Shown: piece by piece, positions 1 through 6,575 of the stretch
How positions within the stretch are numbered: position 1 is the stretch's first letter
How the letters are laid out: each line of letters begins with the position of its first letter
Assembly (NCBI GenBank): GCA_003567495.1
Contig: PWZK01000162.1
Location: forward strand, 1-7,882
Source of the DNA: Candidatus Brocadiaceae bacterium
GTDB taxonomy: Bacteria > Planctomycetota > Brocadiia > SM23-32
Reading direction: 5' to 3'
Length of the DNA stretch: 7,882 nt
Program-made: the position numbers and the translations under genes
Notes under the pieces: generated by a model
Seen by the model: only the letters and a program-made list of their open reading frames with translations
The model's database searches: none
What the model was told of the DNA's origin: nothing

Positions 1-37
1 TACGGAAATGCCAAAAAAATGTTGCAGGTTTGTTTTT

Positions 38-97
38 AGGCCCTTCTGGCCTGTGATTGTGGTGCGGGCTTCTCTTTTTGCCGCGCCTTCGGCGCGG
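38..97. other. Two GC-rich hairpins in the upstream non-coding stretch
   Basis: Two short perfect inverted repeats lie here. The first has arms AGGCC / GGCCT at 38-42 and 48-52 with a 5-nt loop. The second has arms CCGCGCC / GGCGCGG at 81-87 and 91-97 with a TTC triloop. Each is preceded, not followed, by a run of T on the + strand (33-37 and 75-79), so neither is a normal intrinsic terminator on either strand. They may be REP-like sequences or the trailing structure of a gene outside the window. The rest of 1-247 shows no convincing coding sequence. Confidence 0.5.
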
Positions 98-176
98 TAC
101 TATGCATACGCAGAGAAAATTACAAATTCAAACTAATTCCTCATTCGTAATTGCCGTCTCGCCGTTGTCGTTATAC

Positions 177-209
177 TAAAACTTTTTCGTGTTGTTTAAA
201 AAAGTTTTA
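177..209. repeat. A/T-rich hairpin repeat, copy 1 (sulfatase leader)
   Basis: Perfect 11-bp inverted repeat: left arm TAAAACTTTTT at 177-187, right arm AAAAAGTTTTA at 199-209, loop of 11 nt starting CGTGTT. It ends 38 nt before the sulfatase ATG. A near-identical hairpin occurs at 6576-6606 before the kinase-like gene. The stem core AAAACTTTTT and the start of the loop (CG.GTT) are shared, so this looks like a dispersed repeat, not a chance palindrome. Its role is unknown; a leader structure or a small REP-type element are both possible. Confidence 0.7.
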
Positions 210-247
210 TTGTCGATGTCACTATATTAAGCGCCCGAGAAGTGAGA

Positions 248-1678
248 ATGGACATGCAAAAAAAACCTGACATACTGCTCATAATGCCGGATCAGATGCG
301 TGGTGACTGTCTTTCCATCGAAAATCATCCGGTGGTTGAAACCCCCAATATCGATCGCATAGGGGCGGAAGGGGTCCAATTTGCTAAGGCTTATTCAACC
401 TGCGCTTCATGCATACCGGCGAGAAGATCGCTGCTGACCGGACTGCATCCTTCATCCAACGGGATGGTTGGATACAAAAATGGATACCCGATAGAGGAGA
501 AAACCTTTCCTCAACTTCTCGGCGAAAACGGTTACCGCACGGCGATTGTCGGCAGATATATGCACCAGTCTCCATACGAGAAGAGTTATGGTTTTCAAAA
601 ACGGATACTCGGCTCCACCTATGTCGAAGACGACGAATACGCAAAAATGCTTAAACGTGCCGTGCCCGGGCTGGAAACACTCCGCAGCCTGCCCGATTTC
701 AACGGATGGGAGGCCGAAAGCTGGCCGTATGACGACTCTCTGCACCCGACGCATTGGGTTGTAAATAAATCGCGCGAATTGCTCTCTGCCACGGCCGGCG
801 GCGAGCCGCTGTTTCTCACAGCGTCATTCTATGCACCTCATCCTCCCTTGATCCCGCCGGAAGAGTATTTTAACAGATATTTTGAGGCGGATATGCCGGC
901 CCCGGTGATCGGAGATTGGTGCGGACCGTCCCCCGGCGACAGCGATGAAGTTGAGATGGCCGCGCACAGGGTAAACCTTAAGGGCGAGGCTCTGCGGCGG
1001 GCACAGACAGGATATTTTGGACTGATCAAGCATCTGGACGACCAAGTTGGGCCGTTAATCAGCGAATTCAAAGCGCGCAGTGAAAGGGCCGGGCGTCCCT
1101 GGATAATAATCTTTACTTCCGATCACGGCGAGATGCTCGGGGACCATTATTACTTTAGAAAATGCGAACCTTATGAAGGCTCTTCAAGAATACCGTTTCT
1201 TATTTCGGCATCGGAGGAGCTCGGGATAGAATCCGGTATGCGCAATGACGCACCCGTTTGCCTGGAGGATATCATGCCCACGGTGCTGGCTGCGGCGGGT
1301 GTGAATGTTCCGGAGCAACTCGACGGCAGGTCGCTGATGCCCGTGCTGCGCGGGGATGCTTCGGGCGTCCGTTCCATACTTCACGGAGAACATGCGCCCT
1401 GCTACGGCCAGGAGCAGGCTTACCATTTTCTGACAGATGGAAAGCAGAAATATATATGGCGGCCTTTCACCGGAGAGGAACAGCTTTTCGATCTGAGAGT
1501 TGACGGGGATGAAGAGCACGATCTGGCGGGAGAACCCGCCCTGAAAACGGAACTGAATAATTGGCGCACCGAACTGATGTCATGTCTGGCCGGCCGCCCG
1601 GAAGGATTTACCGATGGAATACGCCTCATTCCCGGCTGTCCTTACAAACCTGTTTTGCCTTTCCTGGAAAAGGAATGA
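248..1678 (+). CDS. Sulfatase, formylglycine-dependent, Cys type
   Basis: Predicted to hydrolyse sulfate esters, probably on a sulfated sugar; the substrate cannot be read from sequence. Numbering is from the ATG at 248 (476 aa). The signature C-I-P-A-R-R-S-L-L-T-G lies at 55-65; Cys55 would be converted to formylglycine by a maturase (FGE or anSME) not encoded here. Likely metal ligands are Asp15 (in PDQMRGD) and Asp292-His293 (in TSDHGE). Sulfate-contact candidates are His198 (APHP) and Lys305 (FRKCE). The usual GKWH-type motif appears as G-R-Y-M-H-Q at 102-107, so Lys is replaced by Arg. There is no signal peptide or membrane segment, so it probably acts in the cytoplasm on imported sugars. 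GTG at 242 and ATG at 254 are alternative starts; ATG 248 has a GAGAAG 5 nt upstream. It converges on the broken oxidoreductase. Family assignment is secure. Confidence 0.93.
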   Translation: MDMQKKPDILLIMPDQMRGDCLSIENHPVVETPNIDRIGAEGVQFAKAYSTCASCIPARRSLLTGLHPSSNGMVGYKNGYPIEEKTFPQLLGENGYRTAIVGRYMHQSPYEKSYGFQKRILGSTYVEDDEYAKMLKRAVPGLETLRSLPDFNGWEAESWPYDDSLHPTHWVVNKSRELLSATAGGEPLFLTASFYAPHPPLIPPEEYFNRYFEADMPAPVIGDWCGPSPGDSDEVEMAAHRVNLKGEALRRAQTGYFGLIKHLDDQVGPLISEFKARSERAGRPWIIIFTSDHGEMLGDHYYFRKCEPYEGSSRIPFLISASEELGIESGMRNDAPVCLEDIMPTVLAAAGVNVPEQLDGRSLMPVLRGDASGVRSILHGEHAPCYGQEQAYHFLTDGKQKYIWRPFTGEEQLFDLRVDGDEEHDLAGEPALKTELNNWRTELMSCLAGRPEGFTDGIRLIPGCPYKPVLPFLEKE

Positions 1679-1782
1679 CCGGGAGCCGGCGATAAAAAGA
1701 ATACGTAATCGCGGGCTTAAGAAATCAAATCCAGCGAGCGCAGAAAATCGAGACAGGCCACCAGTTTAACCGTAAACATCGG

Positions 1783-2337
1783 CTACGAATCGACGCAGGT
1801 TCGAATGTCCGATTTTAATTCCTTTGATGCTCCCTTCGACCACCCCCTATCCGGAGTTTGAGGGGCGCCCCTGATACAACGCAGGTGGATCAGCTCTCCG
1901 ATTGCCCCTTCATTTATAAGCTGCGCTATCGTTACAAACATCGGGTGGTAACGCAGCGACTGGTTGATATGTAGTGTCTTACCGGCGTCCTTCGCGGCTT
2001 CGACCATGCGTGTCGCTTCCGGCAGTTCGGCGGCGATAGGTTTGTCGCACAACACATGCAGTCCGGCTTCCAGCGCTTTCATTGTCATTGGATAATGCAG
2101 GTTGTTTGGAGTGCATATGCAAACCGCATCTATTTCAGCCTGCAGCATGTCATCAAGACTGCTGAAAACCTCGGCGCCGGGCGCTTGATCGTCTCTGAGC
2201 GCTTTTGCCCTGTTGATATCCGTGTCGCATAAAGCTGAAACAGTCCCCGCATCGGAAGACTGAATGCCCGGAACATGCCCGGTCCGGGCGATTTTCCCGC
2301 ATCCTGCAATGCCTACCCTTACTTTCTCTTCACTCAT
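1783..2337 (-). pseudogene. Gfo/Idh/MocA oxidoreductase, truncated after the NAD-binding half
   Basis: Family members are NAD(P)-dependent sugar or polyol dehydrogenases of about 330-400 aa; this frame gives only 184. The start is ATG 2337, chosen for a good Shine-Dalgarno (AGGGAAA, 2351-2345, 7 nt spacing) and because the Rossmann motif follows at once: G-I-A-G-C-G-K-I-A at 9-17. The nucleotide-binding EKP-type motif is present as C-D-K-P at 97-100. The second domain begins (NQSLRYHP, then a GWSKGAS stretch) but loses family character after roughly residue 165, and the frame ends at TAG 1783-1785. In-frame codons continue after the TAG for 21 residues to TAA at 1717-1719, without restoring the missing domain. 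The substrate-binding C-terminal domain is therefore absent. Most likely a deletion remnant. It may once have followed the URO-D gene in the nagB operon, as all three read leftward. Confidence 0.8.
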
Positions 2338-2433
2338 GTTTTTGTTTCCCTGTTGTTGGTTACGGTCGTTATGGAGCCTGTCGCACAATAATTCTCCAAC
2401 CCAACCATTGGATTGGACATCTGCATGAGCAAG

Positions 2434-2454
2434 GCCTGCCTGCAGCAGGCAGGC
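2434..2454. repeat. GC-rich palindrome inside element A
   Basis: Perfect inverted repeat with arms GCCTGCCTGC (2434-2443) and GCAGGCAGGC (2445-2454) around a single A. As a hairpin it would fold as a 9-bp stem with a CAG loop. No T-run follows on either strand, so it is not a standard terminator. It may be cruciform-forming or belong to a REP-like family nested in the element. Confidence 0.75.
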
Positions 2455-2664
2455 GGCTTATTTCCCTTACTCTAATGCAACCAATTCCAAACTATTCTTA
2501 AATTCCCCGTTTTTTGAAAGTTTGAGTCCGGTCTAAAAACCGACGTTGCCCCATCCGTAGTTGAAGGTTGAACGGCCATTTCAACAAAGTAATTTTGATA
2601 AATTTTAACGTAAAAAGGCTCAAAGACGGATTAAAACGTCTCGTGCTTTAATTTATAAAATGAC

Positions 2665-2691
2665 CACGAAGAACACGAAGAGCACGAAGGA
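2665..2691. repeat. Three-unit 9-bp tandem repeat (CACGAAGRN)
   Basis: Three consecutive 9-bp units are visible: CACGAAGAA, CACGAAGAG and CACGAAGGA, preceded by AC and followed by a decayed ACGGAAAAA. It lies near the right end of element A. The period is a multiple of three but no surrounding open frame supports translation. It parallels the different 9-bp repeat inside the element at 6399-6506. Confidence 0.8.
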
Positions 2692-2797
2692 ACGGAAAAA
2701 ATTAACATCTCCCCTGTGCGGGGATTGTGCAACAGGCTCTACGATAATCATTGTCGTTGGTTTATGAAATAGGCGGGCCATCCACCCGTCCTGACGC

Positions 2798-3847
2798 TCA
2801 AGAGTAATGGTTTGCGTATTTTTCCATAGCGTTCATCAACGCTTCGATATTTTTGAGAGGAACGCCGGGATACAAACCGTAGATCATCATCAATCCGCCT
2901 GCGGCACTTCCGAGTTTCTCCACTTCCTCTTTAATCAGACTATCGATCTGCTTCGGCGTCCCCTGCGCTGTAACGGCCTGCCGGTCAATGTCCAGGTCGA
3001 TGCAGGTGCGGCCGGCCAGCCTGTCTGCTATCCATTCTATACCGTTGACCAGGTCCTGCAGATTGATCACATCGACCCCGCCGTCGATAAGGTCATCGAC
3101 AAGTGAGCGGATATCGCCGTCCGAATGCATATGAACAATGCAGTCCTGCTCACGTGCCGGCTTCATAAGCTTCTGGTAACTCGGCTTTATAAATTTGCGG
3201 AAATTCCCGGGGCTGAGCATCGGCCCCGACTGCATGCCTAGGTCCTCCGGGAATTTCATCATGTCCGGTTTTAGTTTTATCCACTTCTGCACCAAGCGAT
3301 AATTGAATTCCTCGATCATTTTTGTTAGTCTGAATAATTCCGGTCTTTCGTCCGCCATGTCGTATATCAGGTTCTCATAGCCGCGAATATCCTGCAGGCG
3401 AAGGAATGTATGTCCGTGCGGGAGCCTGCCACAAACGAGTTGTCCGGCCTCCTTTTGTTTTTGCACCCCCGCTTCAATGCGTTGCCAGTCGATCGGGAAA
3501 ATGCCATCCGTCTTTTCCGGATCGGGCGGGGTACAGGAGGACAGATTGTTCCAGTCGGAGAGGGGATGCTCGTGCACCGATCCTGTTATCCCGTCTTCGG
3601 TTGTTTTCCATACACATCCCCACGGGTCGGTATAAGGGGCGTCTTTACGGCTGTTGAGCCCGTAGCGCTTTTCGATTTTCGCCCGCCGCTTGAAGTTTGG
3701 AAAGAGAAACGGGTGAGCTTCCATCAAATCCTGCAAGGCGTCGTTGTCGTAATGATTCCAGCATGACGAATTGATATGGAAAACCATGGGAACGTATTCG
3801 GGGCGCTCGAAACGTATCGCTTTGAGTATGTTTTTGCGTTTTGTCAT
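2798..3847 (-). CDS. Uroporphyrinogen decarboxylase (URO-D) superfamily protein
   Basis: A 349-aa member of the URO-D / methylcobalamin:CoM methyltransferase fold, a TIM barrel. It resembles the divergent branch found beside sugar genes in Lentisphaerota-type bacteria more than true HemE, so heme synthesis is not a safe assignment; the reaction is unknown. Visible family features are the opening RKNILKAIRFERPEYVP, an acidic substrate-pocket segment P-E-D-L-G with Asp202 followed by SPGNFRKFIKP, a H-M-H-S-D-G-D-I motif at 239-246, and a C-terminal DLVNGIEWIADRL..CIDLDID stretch typical of the fold. Neither a signal peptide nor a membrane segment is present. The start is 3 nt after the nagB stop and has no strong Shine-Dalgarno, which suggests translational coupling. 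A weak GC-rich inverted repeat at 2772-2790 follows the stop. Fold assignment is confident; function is not. Confidence 0.88.
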   Translation of the reverse strand: MTKRKNILKAIRFERPEYVPMVFHINSSCWNHYDNDALQDLMEAHPFLFPNFKRRAKIEKRYGLNSRKDAPYTDPWGCVWKTTEDGITGSVHEHPLSDWNNLSSCTPPDPEKTDGIFPIDWQRIEAGVQKQKEAGQLVCGRLPHGHTFLRLQDIRGYENLIYDMADERPELFRLTKMIEEFNYRLVQKWIKLKPDMMKFPEDLGMQSGPMLSPGNFRKFIKPSYQKLMKPAREQDCIVHMHSDGDIRSLVDDLIDGGVDVINLQDLVNGIEWIADRLAGRTCIDLDIDRQAVTAQGTPKQIDSLIKEEVEKLGSAAGGLMMIYGLYPGVPLKNIEALMNAMEKYANHYS

Positions 3848-3850
3848 TTC

Positions 3851-4633
3851 TCAGTTATATAGCAGTTTTCGCCGCGTTTTTTCAAGCCATAGGTAATAAT
3901 CCCGCCTTTCAAGTTTACAGGCGGCAGCTTCGTCGATTATCACGGTTGTATCCGGGTGCATTTGCAGGACTGAGGCGGGGGTCATCGCACAAAGCGGGCC
4001 TTCGATACATTTTCTGACGGCTTCTGCTTTGTTTTCGCCGCTTGCAAGCATGATACATTTGCGGGCGTCCATTATCGTGCCCAGTCCCATCGAGATCGCC
4101 ATACGCGGCACCTGATCCTCGGAATCAAAGAAGCGGGAGTTGTCTCTGATAGTCTCCCGCGCCAGAACAACCACACCGGTGCGCGATGCGAGCGAGCTGC
4201 CGGGTTCGTTGAAACCGATATGGCCGTCGCTGCCTATGCCCAGCAACTGGAAGTCAATCCCGCCCGCTTTGGCAATCATGCGCTCGTATTCCATACAATG
4301 CAACTGCGGATCGGGCGCCAATCCGTCCGGAACATGGATGTTCCCGGTCTTCATGTTGACATGTGAGAAAAGGTGTTTCTCCATGAAATACCTGTAGCTT
4401 TGCTTGTTTTCAGAGCCGAGCCCGACGTATTCATCGAGGTTGAAAGAGGTGGCCTGTGAAAAATCCAGTTCGCCCTTTTTATATTCTTTCACAAGCCGGC
4501 GGTAAAGCTCTTTCGGAGTGCCGCCGGTTGCCAGCCCGAGCACGGTCTTCGGGTTTTCCTTCAGACCGGCGGATATGATATTAGCCGCTTCCCTGCTGAT
4601 TTCTTCATAGTCTGCTCTGATTATGACATTCAT
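3851..4633 (-). CDS. nagB: Glucosamine-6-phosphate deaminase
   Basis: Converts glucosamine 6-phosphate to fructose 6-phosphate and ammonia, feeding amino sugars into glycolysis in the cytoplasm. It is 260 aa, close to the usual 240-270. Numbered from ATG 4633, the family marks are the phosphate-binding L-A-T-G-G-T-P at 34-40, the acidic L-D-E-Y at 66-69 (Asp67 corresponds to the catalytic Asp72 of the E. coli enzyme), and G-S-D-G-H-I-G-F-N-E-P at 134-144 with His138 and Glu143 matching E. coli His143 and Glu148. All catalytic residues are present. A TTG at 4642 could add three residues, but ATG 4633 gives the normal N-terminus; the AGGGGG at 4651-4646 sits 12 nt from ATG and 3 nt from TTG, so the start is not fully settled. 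It is first in an operon with the URO-D gene and has its own promoter at 4690-4718. Confidence 0.95.
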   Translation of the reverse strand: MNVIIRADYEEISREAANIISAGLKENPKTVLGLATGGTPKELYRRLVKEYKKGELDFSQATSFNLDEYVGLGSENKQSYRYFMEKHLFSHVNMKTGNIHVPDGLAPDPQLHCMEYERMIAKAGGIDFQLLGIGSDGHIGFNEPGSSLASRTGVVVLARETIRDNSRFFDSEDQVPRMAISMGLGTIMDARKCIMLASGENKAEAVRKCIEGPLCAMTPASVLQMHPDTTVIIDEAAACKLERRDYYLWLEKTRRKLLYN

Positions 4634-4689
4634 TCTGACCAACAGCCCCCTGAGAATTAAAATCGCGTATGCGTGTACGCAAAGGGCAT

Positions 4690-4718
4690 ATTATAGCTCT
4701 AAGTGTTGTTTCATTCAA
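4690..4718 (-). promoter_or_regulatory. Sigma70-type promoter for nagB and the URO-D gene
   Basis: On the minus strand TTGAAT (4718-4713) is followed after 17 bp by a consensus TATAAT (4695-4690). Transcription would start near 4683, leaving a leader of about 50 nt. That leader contains a small inverted repeat, GCGTA / TACGC at 4665-4669 and 4676-4680, placed where a repressor could bind. Confidence 0.7.
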
Positions 4719-4744
4719 ACGCATGCAGCGCAAATTCCCCTTGG

Positions 4745-4774
4745 TTGACATTAACGGTATGGAAGGCTTAAAAT
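4745..4774 (+). promoter_or_regulatory. Sigma70-type promoter for leuA
   Basis: A consensus TTGACA at 4745-4750 is followed after 18 bp by TAAAAT at 4769-4774. Transcription would begin near 4781, about 57 nt before the leuA ATG. The two divergent -35 boxes are only 26 bp apart. No run of Leu codons or attenuator-like hairpin pair is seen in the short leader. Confidence 0.7.
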
Positions 4775-4823
4775 AGTGTGATAGCTTATACTGAGCACGA
4801 GCCAGGCCACATAGACACCGAAC

Positions 4824-4828
4824 AAGGA
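4824..4828 (+). promoter_or_regulatory. Ribosome binding site that fixes the leuA start
   Basis: AAGGA lies 9 nt before ATG 4838. The frame is open upstream to a GTG at 4778, but that GTG has no Shine-Dalgarno and lies upstream of the predicted transcription start, so the longer form is unlikely. Confidence 0.7.
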
Positions 4829-4837
4829 AAAAACAGA

Positions 4838-6397
4838 ATGAACGAGAGAAAAAAAGATACCGTGAAGATATTTGACACCACGCTCAGGGATGGGGAGCAG
4901 GCACCGGGGTGCTCGATGAACATTGAAGAAAAGGTGCATGTAGCCCGGCAGCTCGAGCGTCTCGGTGTCGATGCCATTGAAGCGGGGTTTCCCATAGCTT
5001 CAGCAGGAGATTTTGAAAGCGTAAGGGCGGTGGCGGGGGCCGTGAAAAATATATGTGTAGCCGGCCTTGCCAGGTGCAAGCCGGAAGATATAGAAAGGGC
5101 GGCGGAGGCCGTTAAACCCGCCCTGAACCCGCGCATCCATGTGTTTCTGGCAACAAGCGATATACATCGTCGCTATAAACTGAAAAAGGCTCGGGACGAA
5201 ATATTGAAGCTGGCCGTAGAAGGGGTAAAGAACGCTAAAGAGTATTGCGGTGATGTTGAATTCAGCCCCGAGGATGCAAGCCGCACGGAACCGGAATTTC
5301 TCAGCGAGGTGGTCCAGGCGGTTATTGAAGCGGGTGCAACGACCGTGAACATCCCCGACACAGTCGGCTATGCCATGCCGTGGGACTTTGGTAATCTTAT
5401 ATCAATGCTTATGGAGGAGGTGAAAAACGTTAAAGATGCGGTGATAAGCGTTCACTGTCATAATGACCTCGGGCTGGCGGTTTCAAATTCGCTGGAGGCC
5501 GTACGTCACGGCGCAAGGCAGGTTGAGTGCACCGTAAACGGTATAGGGGAGCGAGCGGGTAATTGCTCTCTTGAAGAGGTGGTTATGGCCCTGCGCACGA
5601 GAAGGGATATTTTCGATGTGGATACAAACATAGATACCAGGCAAATAATGCATGCCAGTCGGCTGGTAAGCAATGTGACCGGAATGCTGGTGCAGCGCAA
5701 CAAGGCGATAGTCGGGGAAAACGCATTCGCCCACGAAGCGGGCATACATCAGGACGGTATAATAAAGGAACGGACGACCTACGAAATAATGTCGCCTGAA
5801 GATGTCGGCGTGGACAAGAGCCGTCTCGTGCTTGGAAAACACAGCGGGCGCCATGCTCTCAGAGAAAGACTTGTGGAGCTGGGCGTTGAACTCAATCAGC
5901 AGCAGTTCGAACATGTTTTTGAAGAGTTCAAGAACCTGGCCGATAAGAAAAAACAGATATTTGACGAAGATCTTGAAGCGATTGTAAGGGAGGAACTTGA
6001 ATCGCTCGAAGATGTCCGGGTCATGGTCGATTTGCTGAGCTTCCATATTTCCAGCGGCACGGGAACGGTTCCCACCGCCACGGTGCAGCTGAAGCTCCAC
6101 GACGGTGAAGTCATTACCGATGCTGCGACAGGTGACGGGCCCATCGACGCGATTTACCGGGCCATCGACAGAATAACGGAAATGGAGTGTAATCTTTCTG
6201 ATTATACCATCAGGGCCGTAACGGGCGGGAAAGACGCCATGGGCGAGGTCACGGTCAGGCTGGACAGAGACGGACGATCCGAGCGCGGCCGCGGGACGAG
6301 TACGGATATAATAGAGGCAAGTGCCAGGGCATACCTGATGGCGGTTAACCTGCATTTTGCAAGAACCGAAGAGACAAACATGCAAAAAAAGTGCTGA
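4838..6397 (+). CDS. leuA: 2-isopropylmalate synthase
   Basis: Condenses acetyl-CoA with 2-oxoisovalerate to give 2-isopropylmalate, the first committed step of leucine synthesis. It is 519 aa, the usual size of the full-length bacterial enzyme. The HMGL-like TIM barrel opens with F-D-T-T-L-R-D-G-E-Q at 12-21 (Arg17 catalytic, Asp18 metal ligand). H-C-H-N-D at 206-210 supplies His206 and His208, and N-G-I-G-E-R-A-G-N ends in Asn242. The C-terminal leucine-sensing LeuA dimer domain is complete, with SGTGTVPTATV and GDGPIDAIYRAI, so leucine feedback control is expected. Citramalate or homocitrate synthase are alternatives in this superfamily but the fit to LeuA is good. No other leu gene is in the window. 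The TGA stop lies inside the 4-bp target duplication of the MITE that begins at 6399, so the insertion left the protein intact. Confidence 0.95.
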   Translation: MNERKKDTVKIFDTTLRDGEQAPGCSMNIEEKVHVARQLERLGVDAIEAGFPIASAGDFESVRAVAGAVKNICVAGLARCKPEDIERAAEAVKPALNPRIHVFLATSDIHRRYKLKKARDEILKLAVEGVKNAKEYCGDVEFSPEDASRTEPEFLSEVVQAVIEAGATTVNIPDTVGYAMPWDFGNLISMLMEEVKNVKDAVISVHCHNDLGLAVSNSLEAVRHGARQVECTVNGIGERAGNCSLEEVVMALRTRRDIFDVDTNIDTRQIMHASRLVSNVTGMLVQRNKAIVGENAFAHEAGIHQDGIIKERTTYEIMSPEDVGVDKSRLVLGKHSGRHALRERLVELGVELNQQQFEHVFEEFKNLADKKKQIFDEDLEAIVREELESLEDVRVMVDLLSFHISSGTGTVPTATVQLKLHDGEVITDAATGDGPIDAIYRAIDRITEMECNLSDYTIRAVTGGKDAMGEVTVRLDRDGRSERGRGTSTDIIEASARAYLMAVNLHFARTEETNMQKKC

Positions 6398-6398
6398 A

Positions 6399-6506
6399 GA
6401 GCCTGTTGCACAAAAAGAGAGTTAAGGCAATGTATAGGACTTATAGGACCTATAAGACGTATATGCTGCAACATACTGAGACCGCCGGCAGTTGTGCAAC
6501 AGGCTC
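6399..6506. mobile_element. MITE-like element B, 108 bp, with target-site duplication
   Basis: Perfect 15-bp terminal inverted repeats: GAGCCTGTTGCACAA at 6399-6413 and TTGTGCAACAGGCTC at 6492-6506. They are flanked by an exact 4-bp direct repeat TGAA at 6395-6398 and 6507-6510. The size, lack of an open frame, inverted ends and target duplication fit a miniature inverted-repeat transposable element moved by a DDE transposase encoded elsewhere. The ends match those of element A at 2374-2739. The interior carries a 9-bp tandem repeat at 6433-6463. In RNA the ends would pair into a long hairpin just after leuA, but no T-run follows. The CTGTTGCA core resembles the ends of some IS families, too weakly to assign one. 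Confidence 0.85.
6433..6463. repeat. Three-unit 9-bp tandem repeat (TATARGACN) inside the MITE
   Basis: The units are TATAGGACT, TATAGGACC and TATAAGACG, followed by a partial TATA. The sequence differs from the 9-bp repeat in element A (2665-2691), although unit length and copy number are the same. Confidence 0.8.
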
Positions 6507-6575
6507 TGAAGGGACGACATAACAATTAACCCGCATGTTTTCCTGAAATGGCCGTAAAATCCAGACTGGTATGCC

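Larger units (their letters stand above)
2374..2739. mobile_element. Non-autonomous inverted-repeat element A, 366 bp
   Basis: The ends are a 15-bp inverted repeat: GAGCCTGTCGCACAA at 2374-2388 and TTGTGCAACAGGCTC at 2725-2739, with one mismatch; the match extends one further base inward. The right end is identical to both ends of the 108-bp element at 6399-6506. The flanking tetranucleotides are TATG (2370-2373) and TACG (2740-2743), a possible target duplication with one later change. No open frame for a transposase is visible. The interior holds a GC-rich palindrome (2434-2454), A/T-rich DNA and a 9-bp tandem repeat (2665-2691). It fills most of the 460-bp gap between the oxidoreductase remnant and the URO-D gene. 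An alternative is two independent solo ends in opposite orientation. Confidence 0.65.

Noticed and set aside
2..136. Frame open from the window edge to a TAA, a possible C-terminal end of an upstream gene
   Set aside because: The 44 residues show no recognisable domain and include both hairpin sequences; too short to call.
151..177. Possible sulfatase promoter, TTGCCG and TATACT
   Set aside because: The spacer is only 15 bp and the -35 match is poor; the -10 also abuts the hairpin arm.
1797..1817. GGTTCGAAT stretch resembling a tRNA T-arm, or an attachment site
   Set aside because: The bases on either side do not pair as a T stem and no anticodon or acceptor arm is found around it.
2772..2790. 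Inverted repeat after the URO-D stop as an intrinsic terminator
   Set aside because: The stem contains a mismatch when read on the minus strand and only TATTT follows; too weak to call.
4665..4680. Riboswitch such as glmS in the nagB leader
   Set aside because: The leader is only about 50 nt with one 5-bp hairpin, far too small for a known riboswitch.
5483..6385. 300-codon open frame on the minus strand opposite leuA
   Set aside because: It is antisense to a well-supported leuA, has no recognisable domain and no start signals; a shadow frame.
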